Positions 17,518-25,258 of a DNA stretch of 30,033 nucleotides are shown piece after piece. The DNA comes from CAYMLL01 sp964390645 (GTDB taxonomy: Bacteria; Planctomycetota; UBA8108). The notes beneath the pieces were generated by a model. It had not been told where the DNA came from. It did not search any database and saw only the letters and a program-made list of their open reading frames with translations. The DNA lies in the NCBI GenBank assembly GCA_964390645.1, contig CAYMLL010000056.1:1-30033 (forward strand), read 5' to 3'. The stretch's first letter is position 1; every line of letters starts with the position of its first letter. The position numbers and the translations under genes were made by a program.

Positions 17518-19200
17518 TCAGAGCCGGTACGTGAACTGCAGTCGCACCGTGTGCAGCGCCTCCAGATCCGGGTAGATCTTGTCGAAGTCGCGGTCGTGGG
17601 AGTAGCTGATCTGCCAGGTCGTCCGGGGGCCCGGATTCCAGCGAAGGTACCCCGTGGCGCTCGAGGCAGTGAGGTTCTCGAGGAAGGCGTAGTTGCTCTG
17701 GTAGTCGTAGCCGCGAAAGACCAGGACCGCGCCGGCAGCCACGACACGGGAGAAGTCCTGCTCGACGAGGAGGTCGACCCCGAGGAAGTCCGGCTCGCCA
17801 TCGCCGGTGATGTCGACCGCCTGGAAGTCCGGAATTCCGTTCGTGATGACCGAGTCGGCGTCAAATCGCAGGACCCGCCGGCGCTGATCCGTGTGCAGAT
17901 AACGAACGGTCGCACGTCCGGTGAATCCCTTCCACGGAGCGTGGACCACGTCGACGCCGAGCCAAGCCTCCTGCCAGTCCGTGCTCCACTCGTCCCGAGC
18001 CTCGCGATCGCGCAGCCGGTGAACCGTACCTCCAGCGAGCACCCCCCAGCGCTCGAAGATGCCCTTGCGCGCCTCGAGGCTGACCTCGTCATAGGGCGCC
18101 AGGCCGCCGAACCAGAGGTACCGCGTACCCGACGGATCTCGACGCCGCGACCGCGTGAAGTCGAAGTCGAAGTCGTCGACCGCGTCACCGAGACGACCGC
18201 GGTATCCCAAGTCGAGCGAGAGCTGGCTTCGCTGCCACTCCAGGTGAAGGTCGGCCCGGATCGAGGAGGGGCTCTCGTCGATCTGGCGGTAGGTGAGCGC
18301 CACCTGGCCCAGACCGAAGCTCTGGCGAAGCTCGGCCTCGAGCGAGTTGTCGAGGAAGTACACGTCCGAGAGACGGAAGAGCGCGCCGTCCCACGGCCAG
18401 ATCGTCAGCGACGCGCCACCGACGCCGACGTGCTGACTGCTCGCCCGACGAAAGAACCGCACCCGCGACCCGCCGAAGACCGACAGCTCGACCTCGCGAC
18501 CGAGGAAGGAGACGCCGCGAAAACGGACCTTGGCGCCGTCGAAGCGAATCCACTCCGCCCCTCGCAGCTGCTGCCGGCCGGCGCGCACCTCCAGGTGACG
18601 ATCGAAGAGCTCCGCCGTCGCGTTGAGCGATTGCAGACGCAGCTGGTCGTTGCCCGCGAGCGCGTCGAAGGTCCCGAGAGAGGCTTCCCCGGCGGGGCTG
18701 CCGTCGAGGTCCTTGAAGTAGCGCAGGGAGAGGTCCAGGTCGACCTTCTGCCACCACGACTCCTCTTCCGGCGAGAGGATCTCGTCCCACGACAGCGACA
18801 GGTACTGATCGAGGTCGTGGTCGTCCCAGTTCCGGTGCCGGCGGCGGAGCTGCTCCGCCCAGATCTGGTCGTCGGGGCTGACCGCGTCCGGAAAGGGAAA
18901 GGCGAAGTCGCCGAACTCGTGAAAGCGGCCACGATAGACCGCCGTGTAGTAGAGCGAGATCTTGCCACCGAGCGTCGGATCCTCGTGAAGCTCCGAGAGG
19001 AGATCGACGACGCCCGAGCCGAAGGGATCTCCCTGCGACTCATCATCGTCGTCGTCCTCGACGGACTCGAACTGCGACCAGTCGATGCCGTCGTCTACCG
19101 CCGTCCCCTCGTCCTGCGCGCGCACCGTCCCGACGAGAAGAGGCGGCAGAGCGAGCAGCGCGAGCCGCCAAGCCCACGAACCCGATGCGAACGCCATCAT
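17518..19200 (-). CDS. Outer-membrane beta-barrel protein (porin-like)
   Basis: About 560 residues with a signal peptide (hydrophobic run to VRA, cleavage before Gln) and then an Asp-rich segment. Most of the rest alternates polar and hydrophobic residues in short strands and ends in an aromatic-containing strand, LQFTYRL, the usual C-terminal barrel signal. The block GRQQLRGAEWIRFDGA recalls alginate-export-type porins. A DxTGDGEPDFLGVD segment near residue 470 looks like a calcium-binding loop. The ATG at 19198-19200 overlaps the stop of the nonaheme cytochrome (ATGATGG); a second ATG follows at once. That coupling suggests a porin-cytochrome pair, as in MtrAB-type conduits, but the barrel itself is too divergent to assign. 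An ordinary porin is the alternative. Confidence 0.75.
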   Translation of the reverse strand: MMAFASGSWAWRLALLALPPLLVGTVRAQDEGTAVDDGIDWSQFESVEDDDDDESQGDPFGSGVVDLLSELHEDPTLGGKISLYYTAVYRGRFHEFGDFAFPFPDAVSPDDQIWAEQLRRRHRNWDDHDLDQYLSLSWDEILSPEEESWWQKVDLDLSLRYFKDLDGSPAGEASLGTFDALAGNDQLRLQSLNATAELFDRHLEVRAGRQQLRGAEWIRFDGAKVRFRGVSFLGREVELSVFGGSRVRFFRRASSQHVGVGGASLTIWPWDGALFRLSDVYFLDNSLEAELRQSFGLGQVALTYRQIDESPSSIRADLHLEWQRSQLSLDLGYRGRLGDAVDDFDFDFTRSRRRDPSGTRYLWFGGLAPYDEVSLEARKGIFERWGVLAGGTVHRLRDREARDEWSTDWQEAWLGVDVVHAPWKGFTGRATVRYLHTDQRRRVLRFDADSVITNGIPDFQAVDITGDGEPDFLGVDLLVEQDFSRVVAAGAVLVFRGYDYQSNYAFLENLTASSATGYLRWNPGPRTTWQISYSHDRDFDKIYPDLEALHTVRLQFTYRL

Positions 19201-19949
19201 GTTCCGTGACACTGCTCGCAGGAGTCCTGGTAGGAGTGGCACGTGAGGCAAGCCCGTCCACGCAACAGAGCGGCTTGCTTGTGACCGGCGCGGAGGATGC
19301 CACCCGGCTCGATGAAGCCCATGAACATCGGCGTGTGGTCGGGCGGCGGCTGGCTGTGACAGTTCTCACAGAACTCGCTGCGGTGACATGTCGAGCACGA
19401 CTCCCGCTCATGGACCGCCATCCGACCGTGCGAAGAGCGCATCCAGCGTGGCGTGTGTGAGAGTGGCCGGCGCAGATGGTGGCACGAGTCGCAGTCCTGC
19501 TCCAGATGACAGAGCTGGCACTTGTACGACTCGGACCGCGCCATCGCCCCGTGCTCTCGCGGCCACTGGCCGTCGTGGAAGCGCGGCTTGCGACCCTGGC
19601 GGTTCTCCAGATGACAGGTGATGCACTCGTCCGACGCCGTCTCACCCTCGTGGCACTCGAAGCAAAGCGCCATCGGCGGCAGCTTAACGGCCGTGAGCTG
19701 CTCCGATCCGGTGGTCCCGTAATGGCACGTCCGGCACTCGATCAGCTCGTGCGCCTCGTGCGAGAAGAGGATCTCGCCAATCAGGTACGGCGCGTGCTCC
19801 CGTGTGAAGCGCTTCGTCCTCCATGCCATCGATCGACTCTCGTCGACCGGAATCAGCGCGCAACCGACGATGAACGCGATCGAGAGAGCGACGAGAAGCG
19901 ACGCGCAGATCAGGCGCGCACGCTCGCAATGCGTGACGGAAAGCCCCAT
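19197..19949 (-). CDS. Nonaheme c-type cytochrome lipoprotein
   Basis: A 250-residue protein with nine CxxCH heme-binding motifs, at residues 72, 96, 109, 144, 153, 185, 194, 234 and 244. A hydrophobic signal ends in the lipobox IVGC, so Cys30 is probably lipidated and the protein membrane-tethered. The last six motifs are three di-heme modules of about 40 residues. Each has a His/Ala-rich lead, CxxCH, a 4-5 residue gap and CxxCH; the first two modules also share a PxxHTP segment followed by an aromatic-Met pair. The extra His residues could be distal heme ligands. The ATG at 19947-19949 has no strong ribosome site. The gene overlaps the barrel gene by ATGA. Role: electron transfer in the periplasm or at the outer membrane; partners and direction are unknown. 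Confidence 0.9.
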   Translation of the reverse strand: MGLSVTHCERARLICASLLVALSIAFIVGCALIPVDESRSMAWRTKRFTREHAPYLIGEILFSHEAHELIECRTCHYGTTGSEQLTAVKLPPMALCFECHEGETASDECITCHLENRQGRKPRFHDGQWPREHGAMARSESYKCQLCHLEQDCDSCHHLRRPLSHTPRWMRSSHGRMAVHERESCSTCHRSEFCENCHSQPPPDHTPMFMGFIEPGGILRAGHKQAALLRGRACLTCHSYQDSCEQCHGT

Positions 19950-19985
19950 GAAGCGACCCGGATCTCTGCCAGGGTTGACGGGAGA

Positions 19986-21137
19986 TCAACGACCCGCGGG
20001 CAACTCCCCCAGCTTCGCGCACACACGACTGCGAACAGCACGATCCTCGGGGAAGCGCTCGAGAGCCTGCTTCCAGTATCGGCCTGCTCTCCGCGGCCGG
20101 TTCAGGGCAAGCTCGCAGTTTCCGAGCTGCTCGAGGATTTCTGGTTCCCAGAGTATCTGGCGGTCCCCCAGAAGCGACGCCCGGAAGACCGCGAGCGCCT
20201 CGCGAGTCCGTCCGTCATCGACGAGAAGTCGTGTGTGGAGATACCGGCACGTGGCACGAAGAGCGTGCCGGTTCCGGGAAGATGCCAGCTCACCGAAACG
20301 AAGGCGCGCCCGATCCCGCTCGCCGTTGCGATGAAGCTCGATCGCCGCGCGATAGTCCTCGACGACCCTCGTGGGCAGGAGACGACGAACGTGCTCCCGA
20401 CCCGCCTCGAGCATGCCACGACGAAACGCTTCGGGCTCGACTCCCAGGAGCTCCGTGAGCTCCGGACCGAGCGCACGCCCCACCGACACTCGCGCAAGCA
20501 GCGCCCGGAACGCGGCCGGCCCGACCCGCTTCTCGAGCCGGCTGACAGCAAGAAAGGACTCTGCCGGAAGTGGAAGGTGTGCAAGTCCGCGCAGGAAGCT
20601 CGCAGGGTTCCCGCCCGCGACGACCGTCACCGCGACACGATCCTCGACTCGCGAGGGCCCTTCGTCCGACACGAGAAGCGCCAGGCCTTCACGAAACCAC
20701 GGAGGAACTCCCGAGTAGCGCGAAGCGCTGCCGAGCCTCGAGGCCAGCAGACCGTGCGTGACCTCGTGAACGACCACGGCGTCGACTTTTCGCGGCACGG
20801 ACAGGTAGCGGTTTGCGGGAATCGACACGACGACGCGGGTATCCTCGACGAGGGTCTCGCCGGCGTGAAAGACACCCGAACCTCCGGGCCCCTCTCGTGA
20901 CGCGACCACCCTCCACTCGATCGGCAGACGCCCCGGCGAGAGCCCGACTCGCAAGCGGGCGTGCTCGAGCGCACGCGATCGCGACTCCTCGAGCTGCCGC
21001 AAGAGTGCGGCGACACGCGCGTCGTCGCGTGTCCGCGCGTCATCGACACACCACTCACCGGTATCCCCGCCGACGACGCGACAGACCGCGCAGGCGAGGA
21101 CGCAAGGACCGACGATCGCGGATCGGGCTGAGCTCAT
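19986..21137 (-). CDS. Peptidase-MA-like gluzincin with TPR-like tail
   Basis: A 383-residue zinc metallopeptidase-like protein. HEVTH (124-128) supplies two zinc ligands and the catalytic Glu; Glu150 in WFREGLA, 22 residues on, is the expected third ligand. This HExxH...EGLA spacing is typical of the peptidase-MA family. The N-terminus has a hydrophobic stretch (about 7-20) that may be a signal peptide. Residues about 270-383 look like tetratricopeptide repeats, with ALAVFRASLLGDRQ- and AGRYWKQALERFPED-like segments. I chose the ATG at 21135-21137; the open frame further upstream runs antisense-like into the rnr 3' end and is low-complexity. It lies 36 nt upstream of the cytochrome gene, so the two are probably co-transcribed. 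The substrate is unknown. Confidence 0.8.
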   Translation of the reverse strand: MSSARSAIVGPCVLACAVCRVVGGDTGEWCVDDARTRDDARVAALLRQLEESRSRALEHARLRVGLSPGRLPIEWRVVASREGPGGSGVFHAGETLVEDTRVVVSIPANRYLSVPRKVDAVVVHEVTHGLLASRLGSASRYSGVPPWFREGLALLVSDEGPSRVEDRVAVTVVAGGNPASFLRGLAHLPLPAESFLAVSRLEKRVGPAAFRALLARVSVGRALGPELTELLGVEPEAFRRGMLEAGREHVRRLLPTRVVEDYRAAIELHRNGERDRARLRFGELASSRNRHALRATCRYLHTRLLVDDGRTREALAVFRASLLGDRQILWEPEILEQLGNCELALNRPRRAGRYWKQALERFPEDRAVRSRVCAKLGELPAGR

Positions 21138-21222
21138 GGGATCCGCTCGGTGAGCCTCCTTTGTCTCGACCCTCCGCCGCGAAAGCGGATCTCGTGAGCA
21201 AACCGGAAAGAGCGCGCCGGGG

Positions 21223-23562
21223 TCAGACGAGCCCGCAGAGCTCGACGCGGACCTGCTGCCCCAAACCGAAGCTCCTCGCGTCCTGTCGCTTCTCGCCAGG
21301 ACGCCCGGCGCCGCCGCCATTCTCGGTGCGAACCGAACGCCGGCCTCCGCGGCGGCCCTTGCCGCCCTTGCCGCCCTTGCCACCCTTGCCGCCCTTGCCA
21401 CCCTTGCCGCCCTTGCCGCCCTTGCCGCCCTTGCCGCCCCGCCTGCCCCGACCGCCCTCGCGGGTACGTTTCTCCCGCAGAACTTGATCGACCGGGTCGT
21501 ACTCGAAGAACGCGTCGAGCGTCCCGACGTGAACGATGCCCTCGATCAACGTCTCCTCGACCCTGACGACGAAGCCGAAGGGGTGCAGCGAGACGATCGA
21601 GCCACCCATCTCCTCACCGAGACGCGGCCTGAGGTAGCGGATGAGGCCAAGCTGGCTCATCACGCGTTCCGCGCCCTCGGCCCGACGCTCGATCCGCGAT
21701 GCGGAAGGAGCGATCTCCTCGACGCGCTTCTGCCACACGCGGACGCGCGTCTTCGTCAGCGCCCGGCTTCGACTCCGCGCCGCGAGATGCTCGTCGAGAA
21801 TCTGATGGACGACGAGATCCGGATAGCGCCGGATGGGCGAGGTAAAATGGCAATAAGCCTCGGTCGCGAGCGCGAAGTGGAGCACGGCCATCGCGACGTA
21901 CTCGGCGTGTGGCATCGTCCGCAGAAGCGCGAGCTGGATCACCGACGACACCGGACTGTCGACGATCTCGTCGACGAGCTTCTGGAAGTCCCCGGCCTCC
22001 GTACCGCCTCGCAGCTCGAAGCCCACGGCGCCGAGAAGATCGCGAAAACTCTCCAGCCGGTCCTCGTCGGGCGGCAGGTGCGAGCGGCCGATCAGCGGCA
22101 GTGCGTTGTCGACAAGGTAGTGCGCAACAGCCTCGTTCGCCGCGAGCATGAACTCCTCGATCAGCTCGTGAGAAGCGTCGCGCTCGTCGCGCCCGATGCC
22201 CTCGACGTCGCCCGACTCTCCCACCTCGACCCGCAACTTCGGCAAGTCGAGGAAGAGCGCGCCGCGCCCGCGCCGCTTCTCCGTGAGCCGATCGCGCAGC
22301 CTCGCCAGCACGCTCAGACCGCCCTCGTAGTCACCGTGGTCCTCCGGCAGCCGCTCGGGCGACGGACTCTTGCCATCGAGCTTGTGGAGAATCGCCTGCA
22401 CCTCGGCGTAGCTGAAACGCCGACGGCTGTGGATCACGCTCTTGACGATCTCGACGTCGCGCACCTCCGCCCCATCGGCAGCGAACGTCATCAGAACACT
22501 CTTTGTCAGTCGGTCCTCGCCCGGCCGCAAGCTGCAGAGATCGTTCGACAGCCGCTCCGGAAGCATCGGCAAGACCTGGCCTGGAAGGTAGACCGAGGTG
22601 CTGCGCTCCGCGGCGACGTCGTCGAGTCGGGCGCCCGGCGTCACGTAATGTGAGACGTCCGCGATGTGAACACCAAGACGGATCTCTCCACCGTCGAGCT
22701 TCTCGATCGAGATCGCGTCGTCGAAGTCACGCGCATCCTCCGGATCGATCGTGAAGATCAGGAGGTCACGAAGATCCCGGCGGTCGGGCCAGTCCTCGCC
22801 GTCGACGATCGACGGAAACGCTTCGGCCTCACGCAGTGTGGCCGCGTCGTGCTCCCCGGAGAGCTCGAACTCGGCCATCACCGTCGCGAGATCGGACTCG
22901 TAGCTGTCGCCGTCGCCGAGTTCGGCGATCACCTTGCCCTCGGGAAAGGAGCCGCCGGTCGACTCCTCCAGACGCACGATGACCGTCTCGCCATCACGGA
23001 CGGAGCGACTCGAGCTCGACAGAGGGACGAAGATGTCGCACGGCGCACGCGGGTCGTCCGGCTTGAGGAACGCGCCCCCCTTCGCACGACGGTAGACGCC
23101 CCGGACCGGACGCGACGAGCGCTTCAGCACGTCGACGACGCGAGCCTCCCGCAGCCGGTCGCCGCGCGCCTCGGAGGTGATCCGTACGAGAACCCGGTCT
23201 CCCGAAAACGCGTCTCTCATCTTCGCAGGCGACACGTAGAGGTCGCCGTCGAGATCGCCCCGTGGTCGAACGTAACCCGCGCCCTTGCGATCGCTCTGGA
23301 GCGTGCCGATCCGGTACTTCGAGCGCACCACCAGGTCCCAGCCGCGCTTCTTCGCCCCCATCGGCGCGTAGATGACGAGCCCCTCGTCCTGAAGTCCGTG
23401 GACGAGGTCCGCAAAGCCGTCGAAGCTGCCGCTGTCGACATGCATCTGCGCGGCGAGATGGCGGGTTGACAGCCCTCTGCCACGCTGGAGAAAATGCAGG
23501 ATCTCCTCACGATCCGGCACCTCCCCGCCAACGCGAACCCGTGAGTCGCGCGTTCTCTTCAC
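21223..23562 (-). CDS. rnr: Ribonuclease R (RNase II family 3'-5' exoribonuclease)
   Basis: Degrades structured RNA from the 3' end. The 779 residues include an N-terminal helix-turn-helix region (about 15-70), cold-shock domains (about 80-240), the RNB catalytic domain with Asp273, Asp279, Asp281 and Asp282 in IDPEDARDFDDA, and an S1 domain from about 645. The S1 domain is odd: a Gly-Lys stretch encoded by nine 9-bp repeats (about residues 708-735) sits in the loop before LGQQVRVEL, and the protein stops at GLV without the usual last strand. I found no frameshift that restores it. The start at GTG (23560-23562) has no clear ribosome site and is uncertain. Two dyads lie upstream. The gene is followed, 85 nt on, by the peptidase gene. 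Confidence 0.93.
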   Translation of the reverse strand: MKRTRDSRVRVGGEVPDREEILHFLQRGRGLSTRHLAAQMHVDSGSFDGFADLVHGLQDEGLVIYAPMGAKKRGWDLVVRSKYRIGTLQSDRKGAGYVRPRGDLDGDLYVSPAKMRDAFSGDRVLVRITSEARGDRLREARVVDVLKRSSRPVRGVYRRAKGGAFLKPDDPRAPCDIFVPLSSSSRSVRDGETVIVRLEESTGGSFPEGKVIAELGDGDSYESDLATVMAEFELSGEHDAATLREAEAFPSIVDGEDWPDRRDLRDLLIFTIDPEDARDFDDAISIEKLDGGEIRLGVHIADVSHYVTPGARLDDVAAERSTSVYLPGQVLPMLPERLSNDLCSLRPGEDRLTKSVLMTFAADGAEVRDVEIVKSVIHSRRRFSYAEVQAILHKLDGKSPSPERLPEDHGDYEGGLSVLARLRDRLTEKRRGRGALFLDLPKLRVEVGESGDVEGIGRDERDASHELIEEFMLAANEAVAHYLVDNALPLIGRSHLPPDEDRLESFRDLLGAVGFELRGGTEAGDFQKLVDEIVDSPVSSVIQLALLRTMPHAEYVAMAVLHFALATEAYCHFTSPIRRYPDLVVHQILDEHLAARSRSRALTKTRVRVWQKRVEEIAPSASRIERRAEGAERVMSQLGLIRYLRPRLGEEMGGSIVSLHPFGFVVRVEETLIEGIVHVGTLDAFFEYDPVDQVLREKRTREGGRGRRGGKGGKGGKGGKGGKGGKGGKGGKGGKGRRGGRRSVRTENGGGAGRPGEKRQDARSFGLGQQVRVELCGLV
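21359..21439. repeat. Nine tandem 9-bp units inside rnr
   Basis: The plus-strand unit is TTGCCGCCC, with TTGCCACCC in units three and five. On the coding strand it gives Gly-Gly-Lys. The only variation (GGC/GGT) is synonymous. Confidence 0.97.
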
Positions 23563-23757
23563 GCTAGCAGCCCGTTGACACAGTCAACTCGGCGCGAAAG
23601 CGGCCGTTTCGCTCGAGCTCTTCCCTGCAAGAACTCGACAATGCACCACATTGTCTGCGTTCTGGCGTTTCGATGCCGGACGGAATGACTCGGTCTCGCA
23701 CCCGAAGCACGTCTTCAACCGGCTGCTGGCCTCGCAGCCATGCCTGCTCGAGTCCCC
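23563..23757. promoter_or_regulatory. rnr upstream region with two perfect dyads
   Basis: GTTGAC-aca-GTCAAC (23574-23588) lies 11 nt before the rnr start and could mask it as a hairpin. GACAATG-cacca-CATTGTC (23637-23655) is a 7-bp perfect dyad with a 5-nt centre, the form of a repressor operator. I found no convincing -35/-10 pair. The region also takes the 3' end of gspF transcription, but no terminator is evident. Confidence 0.45.
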
Positions 23758-24999
23758 TCAGCCGATGTTCTTGATGATCGACACAAGCGGCAAGAAGAGC
23801 GAAATGACGATGAAGCCGACCATGAGCCCCATACCGACGATCAGCAGCGGCTCCAGCAGGCTCGACATACCTTCGACCGCGACGTCGACGTCGGTGTCGT
23901 AGTTATCGGCGATCTTCATCAGCATCTTGTCCAACTCGCCGGTCTCCTCACCAACGTCAACCATGTTGACGAGCAGATCGTCGAAGATACCCGACTGACG
24001 CAAAGGATCGGCGATCGTGTCACCCTCGCGGATGCTGCCGTGAACATCCTCGATCGCGGACGCGATGACGACGTTGCCCGCAGCGTCCTTGACGATCCGC
24101 AGCGCCTCGAGAATCGGCACACCGGACGAGATCAGCGTACCGAGGGTTCGACAAAAGCGTGCCACCGCGGACTTCTTCAGGATGTTCCCGAAGACCGGCA
24201 GCTTCAGCTTCGTTCCGTCGAAGAACCTCTCGCCCCTCTCCGTGCGGCCGATGCCCTTGATGGCCAACCACAGCAGACCCGGTATGCCGGGCACCAGATA
24301 CCAGTAGGCCTTCAGCGCGTTGCTCGTCGTCAGCAGGATCTGTGTCGGCAGCGGCAGATCCTGTCCGATGTCCTGGAACATCTTCTGGAACGCCGGAACG
24401 ACGAAGACCATGATCACGATGAGGATCACCACCGCGACGGAGATGACCGCCGCCGGATAGATCATCGCCCCCTTGACCTTCTTTCGCAGCGCCTGAGACT
24501 TCTCCATGAAGGTGGCGAGGCGGCGCAAGATGACGTCGAGGACACCTCCGGCCTCGCCGGCCTTGACCATCGAGATGTACAGCTTGTCGAAGGTCCTGGG
24601 GAACTTGGCAAGCGCCTCGGAGAAGGTGCATCCCTGCTCCACCTCCTCGGCGACCTGGAAGAGCTGGTCCTTGAACTTCCCCGGCATTTGCTGCTGTTCG
24701 AGGATCCTGAGGCTGCGAACGATCGGCAGGCCTGCGTCCTGCAGCGTCGACAGCTGTGTCGTGAAGGTCGTCACCTGAGCCGCCTTGACAGCGCTGAAGA
24801 GGACGAACTTCTTCTTCGGACCCGGCGCTCCACCGGCCGCGACAGGCGCCGGGGTGGAATCCTTCTTCTGAGCGACCCTGGTGGGCTTCAAGCCCTGCCG
24901 ACGGATCTGCTGGATCGCCTCGTCCTTCGACGTTGCGGTGACGTCGTTACGGACTTTCCGACCGTTGCTGTCGACCGCTTCAAAAGCGAAGACGGGCAT
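23758..24999 (-). CDS. Type II secretion/type IV pilus inner-membrane platform protein GspF/PilC
   Basis: The polytopic platform protein that the assembly ATPase drives during pilus or pseudopilus building. The 413 residues contain two GspF repeats (about 75-200 and 275-400), marked by QDAGLPIVRSL and SSGVPILEAL. There are three membrane helices at about 179-202, 231-249 and 384-408. The N-terminus, MPVFAFEAVDSNGRKV, is the typical cytoplasmic start. The ATG at 24997-24999 has a strong AAGGAG 6 nt upstream. It lies 259 nt downstream of the first ATPase gene, with its own promoter candidate in that spacer. Whether the machine is a pilus or type II secretion system cannot be told from these genes. 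Confidence 0.95.
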   Translation of the reverse strand: MPVFAFEAVDSNGRKVRNDVTATSKDEAIQQIRRQGLKPTRVAQKKDSTPAPVAAGGAPGPKKKFVLFSAVKAAQVTTFTTQLSTLQDAGLPIVRSLRILEQQQMPGKFKDQLFQVAEEVEQGCTFSEALAKFPRTFDKLYISMVKAGEAGGVLDVILRRLATFMEKSQALRKKVKGAMIYPAAVISVAVVILIVIMVFVVPAFQKMFQDIGQDLPLPTQILLTTSNALKAYWYLVPGIPGLLWLAIKGIGRTERGERFFDGTKLKLPVFGNILKKSAVARFCRTLGTLISSGVPILEALRIVKDAAGNVVIASAIEDVHGSIREGDTIADPLRQSGIFDDLLVNMVDVGEETGELDKMLMKIADNYDTDVDVAVEGMSSLLEPLLIVGMGLMVGFIVISLFLPLVSIIKNIG

Positions 25000-25169
25000 A
25001 CAACGCTCCTTCTACTTCCCTGCTTGCTTCGAGAGTCCTACGCACGGAAGGACGAGCCTCCCGCTGACGACCTTGCCCGTGGCGATTTCCGCACCGGCTG
25101 ATCGCCCCGAAATCCCGGGCCTCGGACGAGCGGCCCGCAGATACTTGTCCCAAGACTCTACTGAGCGTG

Positions 25170-25198
25170 ATGATACACGAGATGCGCCGAGTTCCCAA
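25170..25198 (-). promoter_or_regulatory. Candidate promoter of gspF/pilC
   Basis: TTGGGA (25193-25198) and TATCAT (25170-25175) on the minus strand are exactly 17 nt apart, matching at 4 and 5 of 6 positions. It lies about 170 nt upstream of gspF, after the ATPase gene, so gspF may be expressed apart from it. Confidence 0.5.
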
Positions 25199-25258
25199 TG
25201 CGAATCCCCGTCGGAGCGGCCCGTCGGGGCGCCGCGACAACCGGCACAGGACGCTCGA

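Noticed and set aside
17551..19209. A 552-codon plus-strand open frame opposite the barrel gene
   Set aside because: Its composition is Arg/Val/Glu-rich with no domain, and it mirrors the barrel gene, which has a signal peptide and a barrel C-terminus.
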